Origin: an uncultured Vampirovibrio sp.
GTDB taxonomy: Bacteria > Cyanobacteriota > Vampirovibrionia > Gastranaerophilales > Gastranaerophilaceae
Assembly: GCA_910578465.1 (NCBI GenBank)
Contig: CAJTPW010000002.1
Location: forward strand, 1-64,000
DNA length: 64,000 bases
Direction of reading: 5' to 3'
Under the pieces are notes generated by a model that was not told the origin of the DNA, searched no databases, and worked only from the letters and a program-made list of their open reading frames with translations. Position 1 is the stretch's first letter. Every line of letters begins with the position of its first letter. Positions 42,954-51,750 of this stretch are shown here, in pieces. Made by a program: the position numbers and the translations under genes.

Positions 42954-43946
42954 CTATATCTCCATTATCAGCTTTTTCATATCATCCACTGTGAGCCAAC
43001 GGTCATTATTGCCTGAATGAAACTCAAAATTAGAAGCCACGCGTTTAGCATTTGGGTATTTATATTCAATATTCTCTAAATCAATCTGTGGCAAAATGAT
43101 ATAAAAATCCTTAAATTCAATTGTATTGGGTGCATCCTCTTTTGTAATCATTTGTTCATGAATTTTTTCCCCAGGCCTTATGCCTATTTCCTTGACAGCT
43201 AAATTCGGTGCAATTGCTTTCGCCAAATCAGGCATTTTCATTGAGGGGATTTTCTTTACGTACAATTCTCCGCCCTGCATATGTTCTATGGCTTCAAGGA
43301 CCATTTCTACAGCCTGTTCTAGTTTCAGCCAAAATCTTGTCATGCGCATATCAGTTATCGGAAGTTCTTCTGCACCCTCATTAACAAGTTTTTGAAAAAA
43401 TGGAATTACAGAACCTCTGGATCCTGCAACATTTCCATATCTTACAACCGAAAAGCGGGTGTCTTTTGAGCCGCAATAAGCATTGCCCGCAATAAAAAGT
43501 TTATCGGAACAAAGCTTTGTTGCCCCATATAGATTTATCGGAGCGCAAGCTTTATCGGTAGAAAGTGCCACAACCTTTTTAACACCACAATCAATTGCAC
43601 AGTCTATAACGTTTTGAGCACCATGAATATTTGTCTTTATAGCTTCGAAAGGATTATACTCGCAAGCTGGTACCTGTTTCAAAGCGGCAGCATGAACTAC
43701 AATATCTACACCTTCAAAAGCTCTCATCATGCGTTCTTTATCACGAACATCACCAATGAAAAATCTAAGTTTTTCTTTATGCTGTAAAAATTCAGGCATA
43801 TTTGACATCATAAACTGCTTAAATTCATCCCTTGAATAAATGATGATTTTTTTAACATCAGGATATTTTTCAAATACGGTTTTTATAAATTTTTTACCAA
43901 AACTCCCCGTACCGCCTGTAACAAGTATGGTTTTTCCATTTAACAT
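42954..43946 (-). CDS. pseB: UDP-N-acetylglucosamine 4,6-dehydratase (inverting), PseB
   Basis: 330 residues. ILVTGGTGSFGKKFIKTVF, IYSRDEFKQFMMSN, FFIGDVRDKERMMRAFEGVD, HAAALKQVPACEYNPFEAIKTN and LYGATKLCSDKLF (Tyr-xxx-Lys) are PseB/FlaA1 hallmarks. IGIRPGEKIHEQMI closes the domain. First step of the pseudaminic acid pathway. ATG 43946 has GAGGAA 9 nt upstream. A possible -10 (TAGAAT with extended TGt) lies at 43984-43979. Confidence 0.95.
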   Translation of the reverse strand: MLNGKTILVTGGTGSFGKKFIKTVFEKYPDVKKIIIYSRDEFKQFMMSNMPEFLQHKEKLRFFIGDVRDKERMMRAFEGVDIVVHAAALKQVPACEYNPFEAIKTNIHGAQNVIDCAIDCGVKKVVALSTDKACAPINLYGATKLCSDKLFIAGNAYCGSKDTRFSVVRYGNVAGSRGSVIPFFQKLVNEGAEELPITDMRMTRFWLKLEQAVEMVLEAIEHMQGGELYVKKIPSMKMPDLAKAIAPNLAVKEIGIRPGEKIHEQMITKEDAPNTIEFKDFYIILPQIDLENIEYKYPNAKRVASNFEFHSGNNDRWLTVDDMKKLIMEI

Positions 43947-43978
43947 TCGTGCAAATTCCTCGTCTCAATAATGAAAAT

Positions 43979-43984
43979 ATTCTA
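43979..43984 (-). promoter_or_regulatory. Possible extended -10 promoter of the pseB gene string
   Basis: TAGAAT preceded by TGt on the minus strand, 32 nt before the pseB start codon. No good -35 is visible. It is the same extended -10 form seen before def, before the TPR gene at 59363 and in the putative invertible segment. Confidence 0.35.
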
Positions 43985-44018
43985 ACACAAAAGCTTTCGA
44001 AAGTGGAAACTTCAAAAG

Positions 44019-44927
44019 TTAAATTACTTCTATATTTTCTTTTAAAAGTTCCGGATGTTCATTAACATAATCTTTGGTATACACGTCTTTAAACAGCCCT
44101 TTTAAACCAACGGGGTTTACGGAAGTTATTTCAACATCAGGATAGTAAATTTTTGCAAATTCTTTAAACTTTTTATATCCTCTTAGCATGTTGTAAATAT
44201 CATAATTGCCACCTTTCTTACTGTTAAAAGCAGGGTTATGACAATCAAACAAGTTAACCCCGCCAATGTTACTATCAAGGCCTATTAGATAAATCTTATC
44301 AGGGTGAGTAAACAAAGCAAAATGCAATGCTGCAAAAGAAATTGAGGAAAAATCCGCCAACGGATGACAAGTTATGTCAGGAAACAATTCCCAACTAAAA
44401 TCCATGGCAGGCAGCCACATTCTTGCCGCGCTATAATATTTGAATATATTATACTTTTCGGCCTCCTTAATTACAGGCATATTCAAATGATGCTGCGGTT
44501 GCAAAAAATTGCCTATGAATTTAACAACTTCTTTTTTTGCTTTGATTTTATCAATATACCCCGGGCAGGTTCTTAGGATAGCAGCATCCTGGGCAAAAGA
44601 AAATGCAAAATCGGTATTATCAAGAAATAACGCTTTATTTAGTGCAACATTTACGGTATTGAGTTCATTATTATAGTGTTTTATAGTAGGTCCGCAGCCC
44701 CAAATTGCAACATTTTTGCCGACATTATAATCTAAAAATCTTGAAAATGTTTCTCTGTGAAGTTCTTTAACTTCCATTGCAGAATAAACTTCACGTGCAA
44801 CAATTTTTGAAATAAAATTCTGAAAACCCATACTTAAAGGCTTTATTTTAATTTTTATACCAAAAATTGTTATTTTAATATACTGCCCTGCACAAATAGG
44901 TTTAATTGAAAATATTCTACCCATCAT
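44019..44927 (-). CDS. Rossmann-type glycan enzyme, DUF115/GT42-like
   Basis: About 302 residues. VAIWGCGPTIKHYN resembles the GxGPS loop of GT42 sialyltransferases and of MptE/DUF115 proteins. DKIYLIGLDSNIGGVNLF resembles their second conserved block, and VEITSVNPVGLKGLF their C-terminal strand. The N-terminal part has the basic IKITIFGIKIKIKP motif. Next to pseB, it is a candidate nonulosonate transferase. The start is uncertain: ATG 44927 (GAGG 12 nt upstream) or ATG 44957. Confidence 0.5.
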   Translation of the reverse strand: MMGRIFSIKPICAGQYIKITIFGIKIKIKPLSMGFQNFISKIVAREVYSAMEVKELHRETFSRFLDYNVGKNVAIWGCGPTIKHYNNELNTVNVALNKALFLDNTDFAFSFAQDAAILRTCPGYIDKIKAKKEVVKFIGNFLQPQHHLNMPVIKEAEKYNIFKYYSAARMWLPAMDFSWELFPDITCHPLADFSSISFAALHFALFTHPDKIYLIGLDSNIGGVNLFDCHNPAFNSKKGGNYDIYNMLRGYKKFKEFAKIYYPDVEITSVNPVGLKGLFKDVYTKDYVNEHPELLKENIEVI

Positions 44928-45798
44928 AATTATTGATAACCTCGTTTTGTTCTTCATTTTTATTCAGTTTCTCAAACACCTTAATTCCGAGAAAATAATA
45001 AACATCTTTATCTACACAGCGTTTGATTTTATATAACAAATGCTTTTCCTTATCTAAACACTGATCGGGAAGCTTGATATTATGCTCTTTTGCAAAATTA
45101 TAAGTCCATAGCGTAGCTTCGGTTCTGTCTTTAGTCTTTTTGGGCGAAGGTTTGCTTCTTACGGTTGAAGCGTCATTTGCAAAATAATGATATGACACCT
45201 TGGGCACTTTTACGACACTTTTAATATTAACGCCGGCCTGAACCAAATATCTTATATCTTCATAATAAGCGTGCTCAATAAAACGCAAATTTTCAATTAC
45301 ACTGCGCTTATACAGTTTTCCCCAAACAACATACCATTTATTTAAAATAATAAGTTCATTTATTATATTTGATGCATCTTTTATAAACTTTTCTTTTTTA
45401 TTGTTTAAAAAATAATATTTTGAACCGTTTGCCCTTTCTTTTGAAACACAAGAAATTGAAACATCAGCTTCATGTTTTATTATTGCGCTGTGCAATTTCT
45501 CAAGATAATCTAAATCTACCCAATCATCACTATCAATAAAAGTTATAAATTCACCGCAGGATTTTTCAACTCCCCTGTTTCTTGCAGCGCCCTGTTTTTG
45601 ATTTTCCTGATTAATTACAATAATTCTTTTATCTTTGCTTGCATATTCTTTCAAAATAGAAAGTGAAGAATCTGTTGACCCATCATTTATGCATATTATT
45701 TCAATATCTTCAAAAGTTTGATTAATCAAACTATCCAAACATCTTGCAAGATATTTTTCAACATTATAGACAGGAATAATAACGGAAATCTTAGGCAT
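44917..45798 (-). CDS. GT2 glycosyltransferase
   Basis: 293 residues. ISVIIPVYNVEKYLARCLDS, CINDGSTDSSLSIL, QGAARNRGVEKSCGEFITF and IDSDDWVDLDYLEKLH give the GT2 domain. The C-terminal segment has DVYYFLGIKVFEKLNK. It is the nearest relative in the window of the GT2 at 32344-33219, judged by the shared N-terminal blocks. Specificity unknown. Confidence 0.88.
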   Translation of the reverse strand: MPKISVIIPVYNVEKYLARCLDSLINQTFEDIEIICINDGSTDSSLSILKEYASKDKRIIVINQENQKQGAARNRGVEKSCGEFITFIDSDDWVDLDYLEKLHSAIIKHEADVSISCVSKERANGSKYYFLNNKKEKFIKDASNIINELIILNKWYVVWGKLYKRSVIENLRFIEHAYYEDIRYLVQAGVNIKSVVKVPKVSYHYFANDASTVRSKPSPKKTKDRTEATLWTYNFAKEHNIKLPDQCLDKEKHLLYKIKRCVDKDVYYFLGIKVFEKLNKNEEQNEVINNYDG

Positions 45799-46727
45799 TA
45801 AATTAGTTCTCCCTCAACCAATTTTTCATAAAATGTATCTTTGATTACCATTGGTGCATTTTTTGAAAGCACATGAGCTTTGTATGAAAGCTTGTGTATA
45901 AAACTAATTCTCTTTATTTGCTCCATCCTCTCTTTATTATAAGGCTTTAGAAGCTCTTTTTGAAACATCTGAACAGGAATAAAGCTAAAGAAAGGAATTT
46001 TCCCATATTTTTCTTTTGAGTTGCTGTCAAATTGGGTCACCATAGTAAAAGCATGCAAAAACATAAAATAATTGTTTAAAAATCTGTTTTCGGCCCAGTA
46101 ATTTTCTAAGATAAGTCTTATTCTTTCTAAAATCTCATTATGAGGTTTGGCTGCAATAAAATAACTTGCCATATTGAGTCCGTCCAAATCAATCCTTAAA
46201 TCGTTTTGGAAAACAAAAAGCTCCGCACTTGTAATAAATTCCGGTAAATCATCCGTCAAAAGAACTGTAGCGTCAATCCAAACTCCGCCATATTCACACA
46301 AAAGATATGTACGAACAACATCAGACAAATGCGCAGATTTTATAACCCCTTTTTTATTCAATTTCCAAATAATATCAGGAATTTTGACATAATCTTTTAC
46401 GCTTTCTTTATCTAAAATTATATGCTTACAGCCGTTTTTATATTTTTCAACACTATTAACACAAGCTTTTGCAATATCAGGCATATTTTCAACACCCTGC
46501 TCCCAATATTGCCAGATGGTTGTCTCATTTTGCGCCTCGCCGGCCGCATTGGTGAATACGGGAAGCTTAGCCTTGTATGCTTTTTTAACATATTTTTTAA
46601 GATAAGACTTTGCAAGCTTGCCCTTTAAAATTCTTCTTATTTGCCTGTCAAAAATAAAAACTTCCAGAAAAATTTTACAGAGAGAATTTAAAAAAGAGAA
46701 AGCAAATGTCCTTAGATATACAAACAT
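45798..46727 (-). CDS. Capsular polysaccharide synthesis glycosyltransferase, GT32-like
   Basis: 309 residues. TTIWQYWEQGVENMPDIAKAC, LSDVVRTYLLCEYGGVWIDATVLLT (DxD-like acidic region) and FFSFIPVQMFQKELL match Caps_synth (PF05704-type) enzymes of the GT32 group. The N-terminus carries a hydrophobic, basic segment, as often in membrane-associated capsule enzymes. ATG overlaps the upstream gene's stop. Donor unknown. Confidence 0.82.
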   Translation of the reverse strand: MFVYLRTFAFSFLNSLCKIFLEVFIFDRQIRRILKGKLAKSYLKKYVKKAYKAKLPVFTNAAGEAQNETTIWQYWEQGVENMPDIAKACVNSVEKYKNGCKHIILDKESVKDYVKIPDIIWKLNKKGVIKSAHLSDVVRTYLLCEYGGVWIDATVLLTDDLPEFITSAELFVFQNDLRIDLDGLNMASYFIAAKPHNEILERIRLILENYWAENRFLNNYFMFLHAFTMVTQFDSNSKEKYGKIPFFSFIPVQMFQKELLKPYNKERMEQIKRISFIHKLSYKAHVLSKNAPMVIKDTFYEKLVEGELI

Positions 46728-47698
46728 CAGGCTTTATCCTCCATTTTCAGCTTCTCCAAAATTTCAGGATATTCTTTTGCAATTATTCTTGCCGCATCTA
46801 AAGAATCAATACCCTTGCCTTTTTTCGAGTTAATCTTGCTAAGCCCGCAGTTTTGCGTATCTTCAACCGTTGGAAGCTGGATATCATATCCGCCAACAAG
46901 CTTTATTTTCGTATTATTCAAAACAGCCATTGCCCAAAACCAAACATCATCCTGCGTTGGAACTATTCTTTCAAATTCTTCTTCATTAAGAACCTTATCA
47001 CAAAGAGAATGGGGCGGATACAAAACCCCTCCGCAACCTGTAATTTTATTTAAAAACGAACAATCGTTAAATTTAACCCAGTACATATCGGCTGCCGTTT
47101 TTGACATAATTTCATTGTTTTTTATAAAAAAGCGCCTCACTCTGTTTGTATGAATACAATTTGGATATTCAAGATAGGAATTATACAATTTTTCAACAGT
47201 GTCAAAAGGATAATAAACATCATCATCGAAAGTAATGACTATATCATCGGGAAATTCCTTTAAGGCAGGAATGAGCTTTTTATAAGACCTGATATCATCA
47301 CACCATTTAATCGTAAGTCCAAAATCTTTTAATTTTAAGAGTTCGTTTGGAAGCTCTTCTTCTTTGCTTGGAAACTGTTCATTAGCAAGCCAAAGTATAA
47401 GTATATCAGGTTTTAAGGTTTGTTTTAAAAGGGTGCTTATTGTTTTTGAAACAGTATTAATTCTATCAGGAAAAGTAGTCAATGAAGCTATAATCCTTGG
47501 ATTTCGCACCTCTTTGTTTAAGCCGTATTCAGACAATGTAATATCAACCTGCACAGGAGAAAGTTTCTTTTTTATATGAATTCCAAAAATATAAATCGAT
47601 AGATGATTATCAAAAATATTCACTGAAAACATTTTCTTTGAAAAAATATATAAAAATTTCAAAAAAGATTTTATAAAATTTCTATTTTTCTTCTCCAC
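46727..47698 (-). CDS. GT2-like glycosyltransferase
   Basis: 323 residues. PRIIASLTTFPDRINTVSKT, ILWLANEQFP, VITFDDDVYYPFDTVEKL (DDD motif) and TGCGGVLYPP are typical of a GT-A family seen in capsule loci. The N-terminal 45 residues contain IYIFGIHIKKKL, another version of the recurring FGIK patch. GTG 47698 has GGGG 5 nt upstream. Specificity unknown. Confidence 0.8.
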   Translation of the reverse strand: MEKKNRNFIKSFLKFLYIFSKKMFSVNIFDNHLSIYIFGIHIKKKLSPVQVDITLSEYGLNKEVRNPRIIASLTTFPDRINTVSKTISTLLKQTLKPDILILWLANEQFPSKEEELPNELLKLKDFGLTIKWCDDIRSYKKLIPALKEFPDDIVITFDDDVYYPFDTVEKLYNSYLEYPNCIHTNRVRRFFIKNNEIMSKTAADMYWVKFNDCSFLNKITGCGGVLYPPHSLCDKVLNEEEFERIVPTQDDVWFWAMAVLNNTKIKLVGGYDIQLPTVEDTQNCGLSKINSKKGKGIDSLDAARIIAKEYPEILEKLKMEDKA

Positions 47699-47711
47699 TT
47701 AATCCCCTTTT

Positions 47712-48650
47712 TTAAACCTCAAACTCTGACTTTTCGGGAAATTTTGTTTCAAGAATTTCTTTAATTTTTGTCCTTGCAGCATCCGTAGATTTTCTTGAAT
47801 CATTGATACACATTAATTTTGCTTTGGAATTTGCAATTTTATTAACATTGGAAGGCCGCATATCAAAATATTCAGAATCTGGAATTAGGCCAAAAAACCG
47901 TTTAATAGGACAGATGCCAACTTTCTTTAGCACAGCCGCCTTTTTGTACAAAGAATAATATGTCACAATCATTCTTTGAAGGTCATTAGACTTTCTGAAA
48001 CGATTTTTTGACGTAACATCAGCTTCTTTCTTAAATTCTTCCATACATTCAAGAAACAGACTTTTTTTATAAGCATCCGCATTATGATGCGAAAAATAAG
48101 GAAAAGATACACCAAAGCGTTCTTTCACAAGGGAATAAGCCATATACACCATGGAGCCGTACAGGTGCTTATATTTTTTATTGGGGTAAAGTCTTTTATC
48201 CACGCGATAAACGGGCTTTTCATCCTCAAAGAAAAATTCTGGAGCAGCTTCATTCCAAAAAAACATATCATCATTTGCATAGATAAAATATTCAGAAAGC
48301 TCTTTTATATTCGGAATTGCGTTTTCAATCGTACAGGCGTTATAAGTCGGCAAAATCTCAGCAGGAAGAATTTCCTTATGGTCCACAACTCTTATTTTTT
48401 CATTATTTAAGTTTAGCCATTCAGGTTTCTGATTATCAGTTATAATAAAAATTTTATTTATCCAGGGAATATTTTTTTGGACGGAACGCAACGAATATTT
48501 AAGTTCATCATTATTAAAATAACGATAAGACGAATTTGCATCCTTATCGCAAGAAAAAGCTTCGGAGTCAAATTTACTTTTTTTCTCCCTCCAAGCAGGG
48601 TCTTTATCATTAACCCAAGTATAGACTAAATCTATCTTTTCCGGTACCAC
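47712..48650 (-). CDS. Stealth-family sugar-1-phosphate transferase
   Basis: About 312 residues. All Stealth blocks can be seen: CR1 KIDLVYTWVNDKDPAW, CR2 RYFNNDELKYSLRSVQKN followed by IFIITDNQKPEWL, CR3 FSHHNADAYKKSLF, and a C-terminal CINDSRKSTDAAR. These proteins transfer hexose-1-phosphate to make phosphodiester-linked capsules, known in meningococci and in host-mimicking glycans. I prefer GTG 48650 (GGAG 9 nt upstream) over TTG 48665. It is the first gene of the island, just after the tRNA terminator. Confidence 0.88.
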   Translation of the reverse strand: MVPEKIDLVYTWVNDKDPAWREKKSKFDSEAFSCDKDANSSYRYFNNDELKYSLRSVQKNIPWINKIFIITDNQKPEWLNLNNEKIRVVDHKEILPAEILPTYNACTIENAIPNIKELSEYFIYANDDMFFWNEAAPEFFFEDEKPVYRVDKRLYPNKKYKHLYGSMVYMAYSLVKERFGVSFPYFSHHNADAYKKSLFLECMEEFKKEADVTSKNRFRKSNDLQRMIVTYYSLYKKAAVLKKVGICPIKRFFGLIPDSEYFDMRPSNVNKIANSKAKLMCINDSRKSTDAARTKIKEILETKFPEKSEFEV

Positions 48651-48664
48651 TTCCCTGCTCTCCA

Positions 48665-48690
48665 AAATACAAAACTCCCGGCGCGGGAGT
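48665..48690 (-). terminator. Rho-independent terminator downstream of the tRNA gene
   Basis: On the minus strand ACTCCCG pairs with CGGGAGT (48690-48674, 3-nt loop) and TTTTGTATTTT follows. It lies between the tRNA and the Stealth gene and may limit read-through into the island. Confidence 0.85.
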
Positions 48691-48696
48691 AAAACT

Positions 48697-48768
<72 letters not shown>

Positions 48769-48873
48769 GTGACGACTTTTCTTATTCAATTATCATTGGG
48801 CTTGCGTTAGCTTTGCGCTACCTTCCTCTCAGAAAACTTGACATTTAGTCAACTTTTCTTCGGCAGAGTGCCA

Positions 48874-48889
48874 ACAGGCCCGTGACGAC
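48874..48889 (-). repeat. Direct repeat of the tRNA 5' end
   Basis: ACAGGCCCGTGACGAC, identical to 48761-48776, which spans the tRNA start. The copies are 113 bp apart. It may be a relic of duplication or of integration at the tRNA. Confidence 0.6.
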
Positions 48890-49104
48890 ATAAAGTCTAT
48901 TTAGTTTTCAAATCTCCCGATTTCATTAACTAAAATACCATTAAAATATTTAAAAAGCAAGTATTGAAGATATTGAAAAACAAGGCTTTTAGGGCATGAA
49001 AAAATAATTTATAAAAACCATGTTATAAAAAATATTTTTGTGGAATTGTATTAAAAAGTGTAAGAAAAACATTTAAAATTATATTAAGGTCAAATTAGGA
49101 TGAT

Positions 49105-49137
49105 AAAACAGGATGGCAACAAAAACCATCCTGTTTT
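49105..49137 (-). terminator. Rho-independent terminator of the LeuC-type gene
   Basis: AAAACAGGATGG (49105-49116) pairs perfectly with CCATCCTGTTTT (49126-49137), 9-nt loop. The T-rich arm faces the minus strand, 37 nt after the stop codon at 49174. The hairpin could also act on the plus strand. Confidence 0.85.
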
Positions 49138-49173
49138 ACATTTTATTTCCATAGAAAATTTTATCAATTGGAA

Positions 49174-50412
49174 TTAATCGGTTATATACCCTGCAATTGC
49201 TGATTTTGCGGCAACGTACGGTGAAGAAAGATAAATAAACCCTTTGGTATTACCCATTCTACCCTGGAAATTTCTGTTTTGCGTTGCAAGACAAACTTCT
49301 CCGTCTCCCAAAATTCCGCCATGAACCCCAACGCAAGGTCCGCAGCCTGAAGGCAAGAATGAAGCACCTGCATCAACAAACGTATTCAGTAATCCTTCTT
49401 CTGCCGCTTGCTTGAAAACCTTAGGTGAGGCTGGAACAATGATTAAGCGCACATCAGGGTGTTTTTTCTTTCCTTTTAAGACATTCGCAACAACTCTTAA
49501 GTCTTCAATTCTGCCGTTTGTGCAGGTGCCGACAAATACCTGATTAAGCTTTACATTGTTTAATTCGTTTGCAGGCTTTGTATTATCAACCGTGTGCGGG
49601 CAAGCAACAGTGCATGGAACATCTTCCGCCTTAATTTCTATAACTCTTTCATATTCGGCATCCGCATCCATTTTTATTTCCCTGAATTTATTATCACGGC
49701 CATTGTCTTTCAAGAACTCAAGCGTTTTTTCATCGGTTTCAAACAGTCCGCACTTTGCACCCGCTTCGACAGCCATATTTGCAAGAGTAAATCTTTCAGA
49801 CATTGACATATTTTTAATGGTTGAACCCGTAAATTCAAGTGCTTTATATGTCGCGCCGTCTGCACCAATCATACCGATTAAATAAAGCATTAAATCTTTA
49901 CTTGTAACATTAGGGCGAAATTCACCGTTTACAACAATTTTAAATGATTCGGGAGTTTTTAACCACGTTTTACCGAGAGCAAATGCAACCGCAATATCGG
50001 TTGAGCCCATACCTGTTGCAAAAGCACCGAGAGCGCCTGAAGTACAAGTGTGAGAATCAGCCCCGACAAGAATTTCCCCTGGGTTTACAAAACTTTCAAT
50101 AAGCCTTTGATGACAAACACCCTCACCAATATCCGAAAGCACGGCACCGTATTCTTTTGCAAATTCACGTATTACAAGGTGAGAATTTGAAAGTTCTTTT
50201 CTCGGGCTCGGTGCGGCATGGTCTATAAAAAGAATTGTTCTTTCAGGGTTTGCAAGTTTTTCTTTCCCGAGTTTTTTAAATTCCTGAATGGTCAAAGGTC
50301 CTGTGCCATCCTGCACGGCAGCAACATCAACACGCGCTATAACCAATTCACCGGGTTTAACATCGTGCCCTGCGTGTTCTGAAATTATTTTTTGAGCCAA
50401 AGTCTTTGACAT
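49174..50412 (-). CDS. LeuC/homoaconitase-type dehydratase large subunit, paralogue 1
   Basis: About 412 residues. The 4Fe-4S ligands are visible in GTCTNGRIEDL and SGCGPCVG. GADSHTCTSGALGAFATGMGSTD and MSERFTLANMAVEAGAKCGL are standard for the IPM-dehydratase group. A second LeuC-type gene lies at 54036. One of the two is probably LeuC. The other may act on citrate, homocitrate, or methylated malates. The leuD small subunit is not in the window. ATG 50412 (GAGGAA 10 nt upstream) fits better than the longer frame from 50478. Confidence 0.9.
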   Translation of the reverse strand: MSKTLAQKIISEHAGHDVKPGELVIARVDVAAVQDGTGPLTIQEFKKLGKEKLANPERTILFIDHAAPSPRKELSNSHLVIREFAKEYGAVLSDIGEGVCHQRLIESFVNPGEILVGADSHTCTSGALGAFATGMGSTDIAVAFALGKTWLKTPESFKIVVNGEFRPNVTSKDLMLYLIGMIGADGATYKALEFTGSTIKNMSMSERFTLANMAVEAGAKCGLFETDEKTLEFLKDNGRDNKFREIKMDADAEYERVIEIKAEDVPCTVACPHTVDNTKPANELNNVKLNQVFVGTCTNGRIEDLRVVANVLKGKKKHPDVRLIIVPASPKVFKQAAEEGLLNTFVDAGASFLPSGCGPCVGVHGGILGDGEVCLATQNRNFQGRMGNTKGFIYLSSPYVAAKSAIAGYITD

Positions 50413-50553
50413 ACTTTTAAATTCCTCTATAAAATTCCCTACTTCACTATTATATTTAAAAAAGGAAGAAAAATGCAAATAATGGCATAATTAAATAAAA
50501 TTTGTACGTCATATGGGATATGCAAATTTTTTAAAAAAGTATAAAATGGTAAA

Positions 50554-51750
50554 ATGAATAATAAAAATTCTGAACATTTTTGTATACTTGGAGGGGGCGG
50601 AATTAGAGGCTGTTCCTATACAGGAACCCTTAAAGCCCTTGAAGAACTGGATATCAATATTACAGGATGGGCAGGTTCATCCATAGGTGCCGTTGTAGCT
50701 TCTCTTTATGTTGCAGGATACAACGCAGACGAAATCAATAAAATTTTTGAAGACATAAATATAGATTTTTTCAAAGACATAAATCTGAGCCTTGGAAAAG
50801 ATTTTGCGCTCTCTAAAGGCGGATATTTTTATGATTGGATAAAAGACAAAATTGAAAGCAGATTTTATGGAAGTTCATATATAAAAGGTAAAATGGAGCC
50901 TGTTACTTTTGAAAGACTAAACAAAGAACTGGTTATCTTCTCCGTTAATTTAAGATACTTAAATTTCCATGAATTTTCAAAACAAAAAACCCCGAATTCG
51001 GAAATTGCAAGCGCTGTAAGAGCTTCCGTGAGTATGCCGGGGCTTTATAAGCCAGTTATGGATGGTAAAGATTGCCTTGTTGACGGGGATTTAATTAAAT
51101 GCACTCCGCTCTGGCGCGTAAGCGACACTATTAAAAATACCGAAGGAAGAATTCTCGAATTCAGGCTTGAAGATAATGAAACAGAAAAAACCATCACAGG
51201 AACTGCCAGCTATCTGAATGCTGTATATAACACAATGACAGGTTTTGCAACGGATTATATTATGGATTTATACAAAGATAAGGATAAATTCGACTACATC
51301 AAGATAAATCTGCCCGATGTTTCCGTTGTAGATTTTATGATATCTGCGGATAAAAAAGCCGAAATGGCAAAAACGGGATATGATACGACAATAAAATATT
51401 TTAGAGAATTCTACCCCAAAAAAAGACTACACCTTTTTAACACATACTATGAAATTGAGCTTCTTTTAATGAAGATACAAAAATTAATCGAAGAAGATAA
51501 AATTAAAGGCGCTTATGTTGTTTTAATGGAGCTGATGTCTTTTCTTTGCGAGAACAAAAAGTTTATTGATATTAAAATCTATGATAAAATTTTAAATTTT
51601 AAAAACATATTTAAAGAAAACTATAAGATTTCAAAATTCTTATTCTTGAGCGGGTATGTTTTAGATAAACCAAATCTCTCAAAAACGCTTTGTAAAGACC
51701 TTATTGATACCTTGAATAAAAAAACACTTGAACTTAAAGAAGAAAATTAA
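50554..51750 (+). CDS. Patatin-like phospholipase
   Basis: 398 residues. The oxyanion loop LGGGGIRGCSYTG, the nucleophile elbow GSSIG (Ser43) and the catalytic Asp177 in LVDGDLI give the Ser-Asp dyad. The fold ends at about residue 300. The last 100 residues form a helical region without a recognised domain. No signal peptide, so it acts in the cytoplasm or at the inner membrane. There is no Shine-Dalgarno sequence, but TATAAA lies 8 nt before ATG, a near-leaderless layout. It converges exactly on the PBP4 gene stop. Confidence 0.88.
   Translation: MNNKNSEHFCILGGGGIRGCSYTGTLKALEELDINITGWAGSSIGAVVASLYVAGYNADEINKIFEDINIDFFKDINLSLGKDFALSKGGYFYDWIKDKIESRFYGSSYIKGKMEPVTFERLNKELVIFSVNLRYLNFHEFSKQKTPNSEIASAVRASVSMPGLYKPVMDGKDCLVDGDLIKCTPLWRVSDTIKNTEGRILEFRLEDNETEKTITGTASYLNAVYNTMTGFATDYIMDLYKDKDKFDYIKINLPDVSVVDFMISADKKAEMAKTGYDTTIKYFREFYPKKRLHLFNTYYEIELLLMKIQKLIEEDKIKGAYVVLMELMSFLCENKKFIDIKIYDKILNFKNIFKENYKISKFLFLSGYVLDKPNLSKTLCKDLIDTLNKKTLELKEEN

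Larger units (their letters stand above)
48769..49173. other. Non-coding region upstream of the tRNA with duplicated tRNA 5' sequence
   Basis: No gene. A 16-bp direct repeat ACAGGCCCGTGACGAC occurs at 48761-48776 (the tRNA 5' end) and 48874-48889. Between them lies an imperfect hairpin AAAACTTGAC/GTCAACTTTT (48835-48858). GGTAGCGCA of the D-arm also recurs once in this stretch. The remaining part is AT-rich, with the leuC terminator at 49105-49137. Confidence 0.6.
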
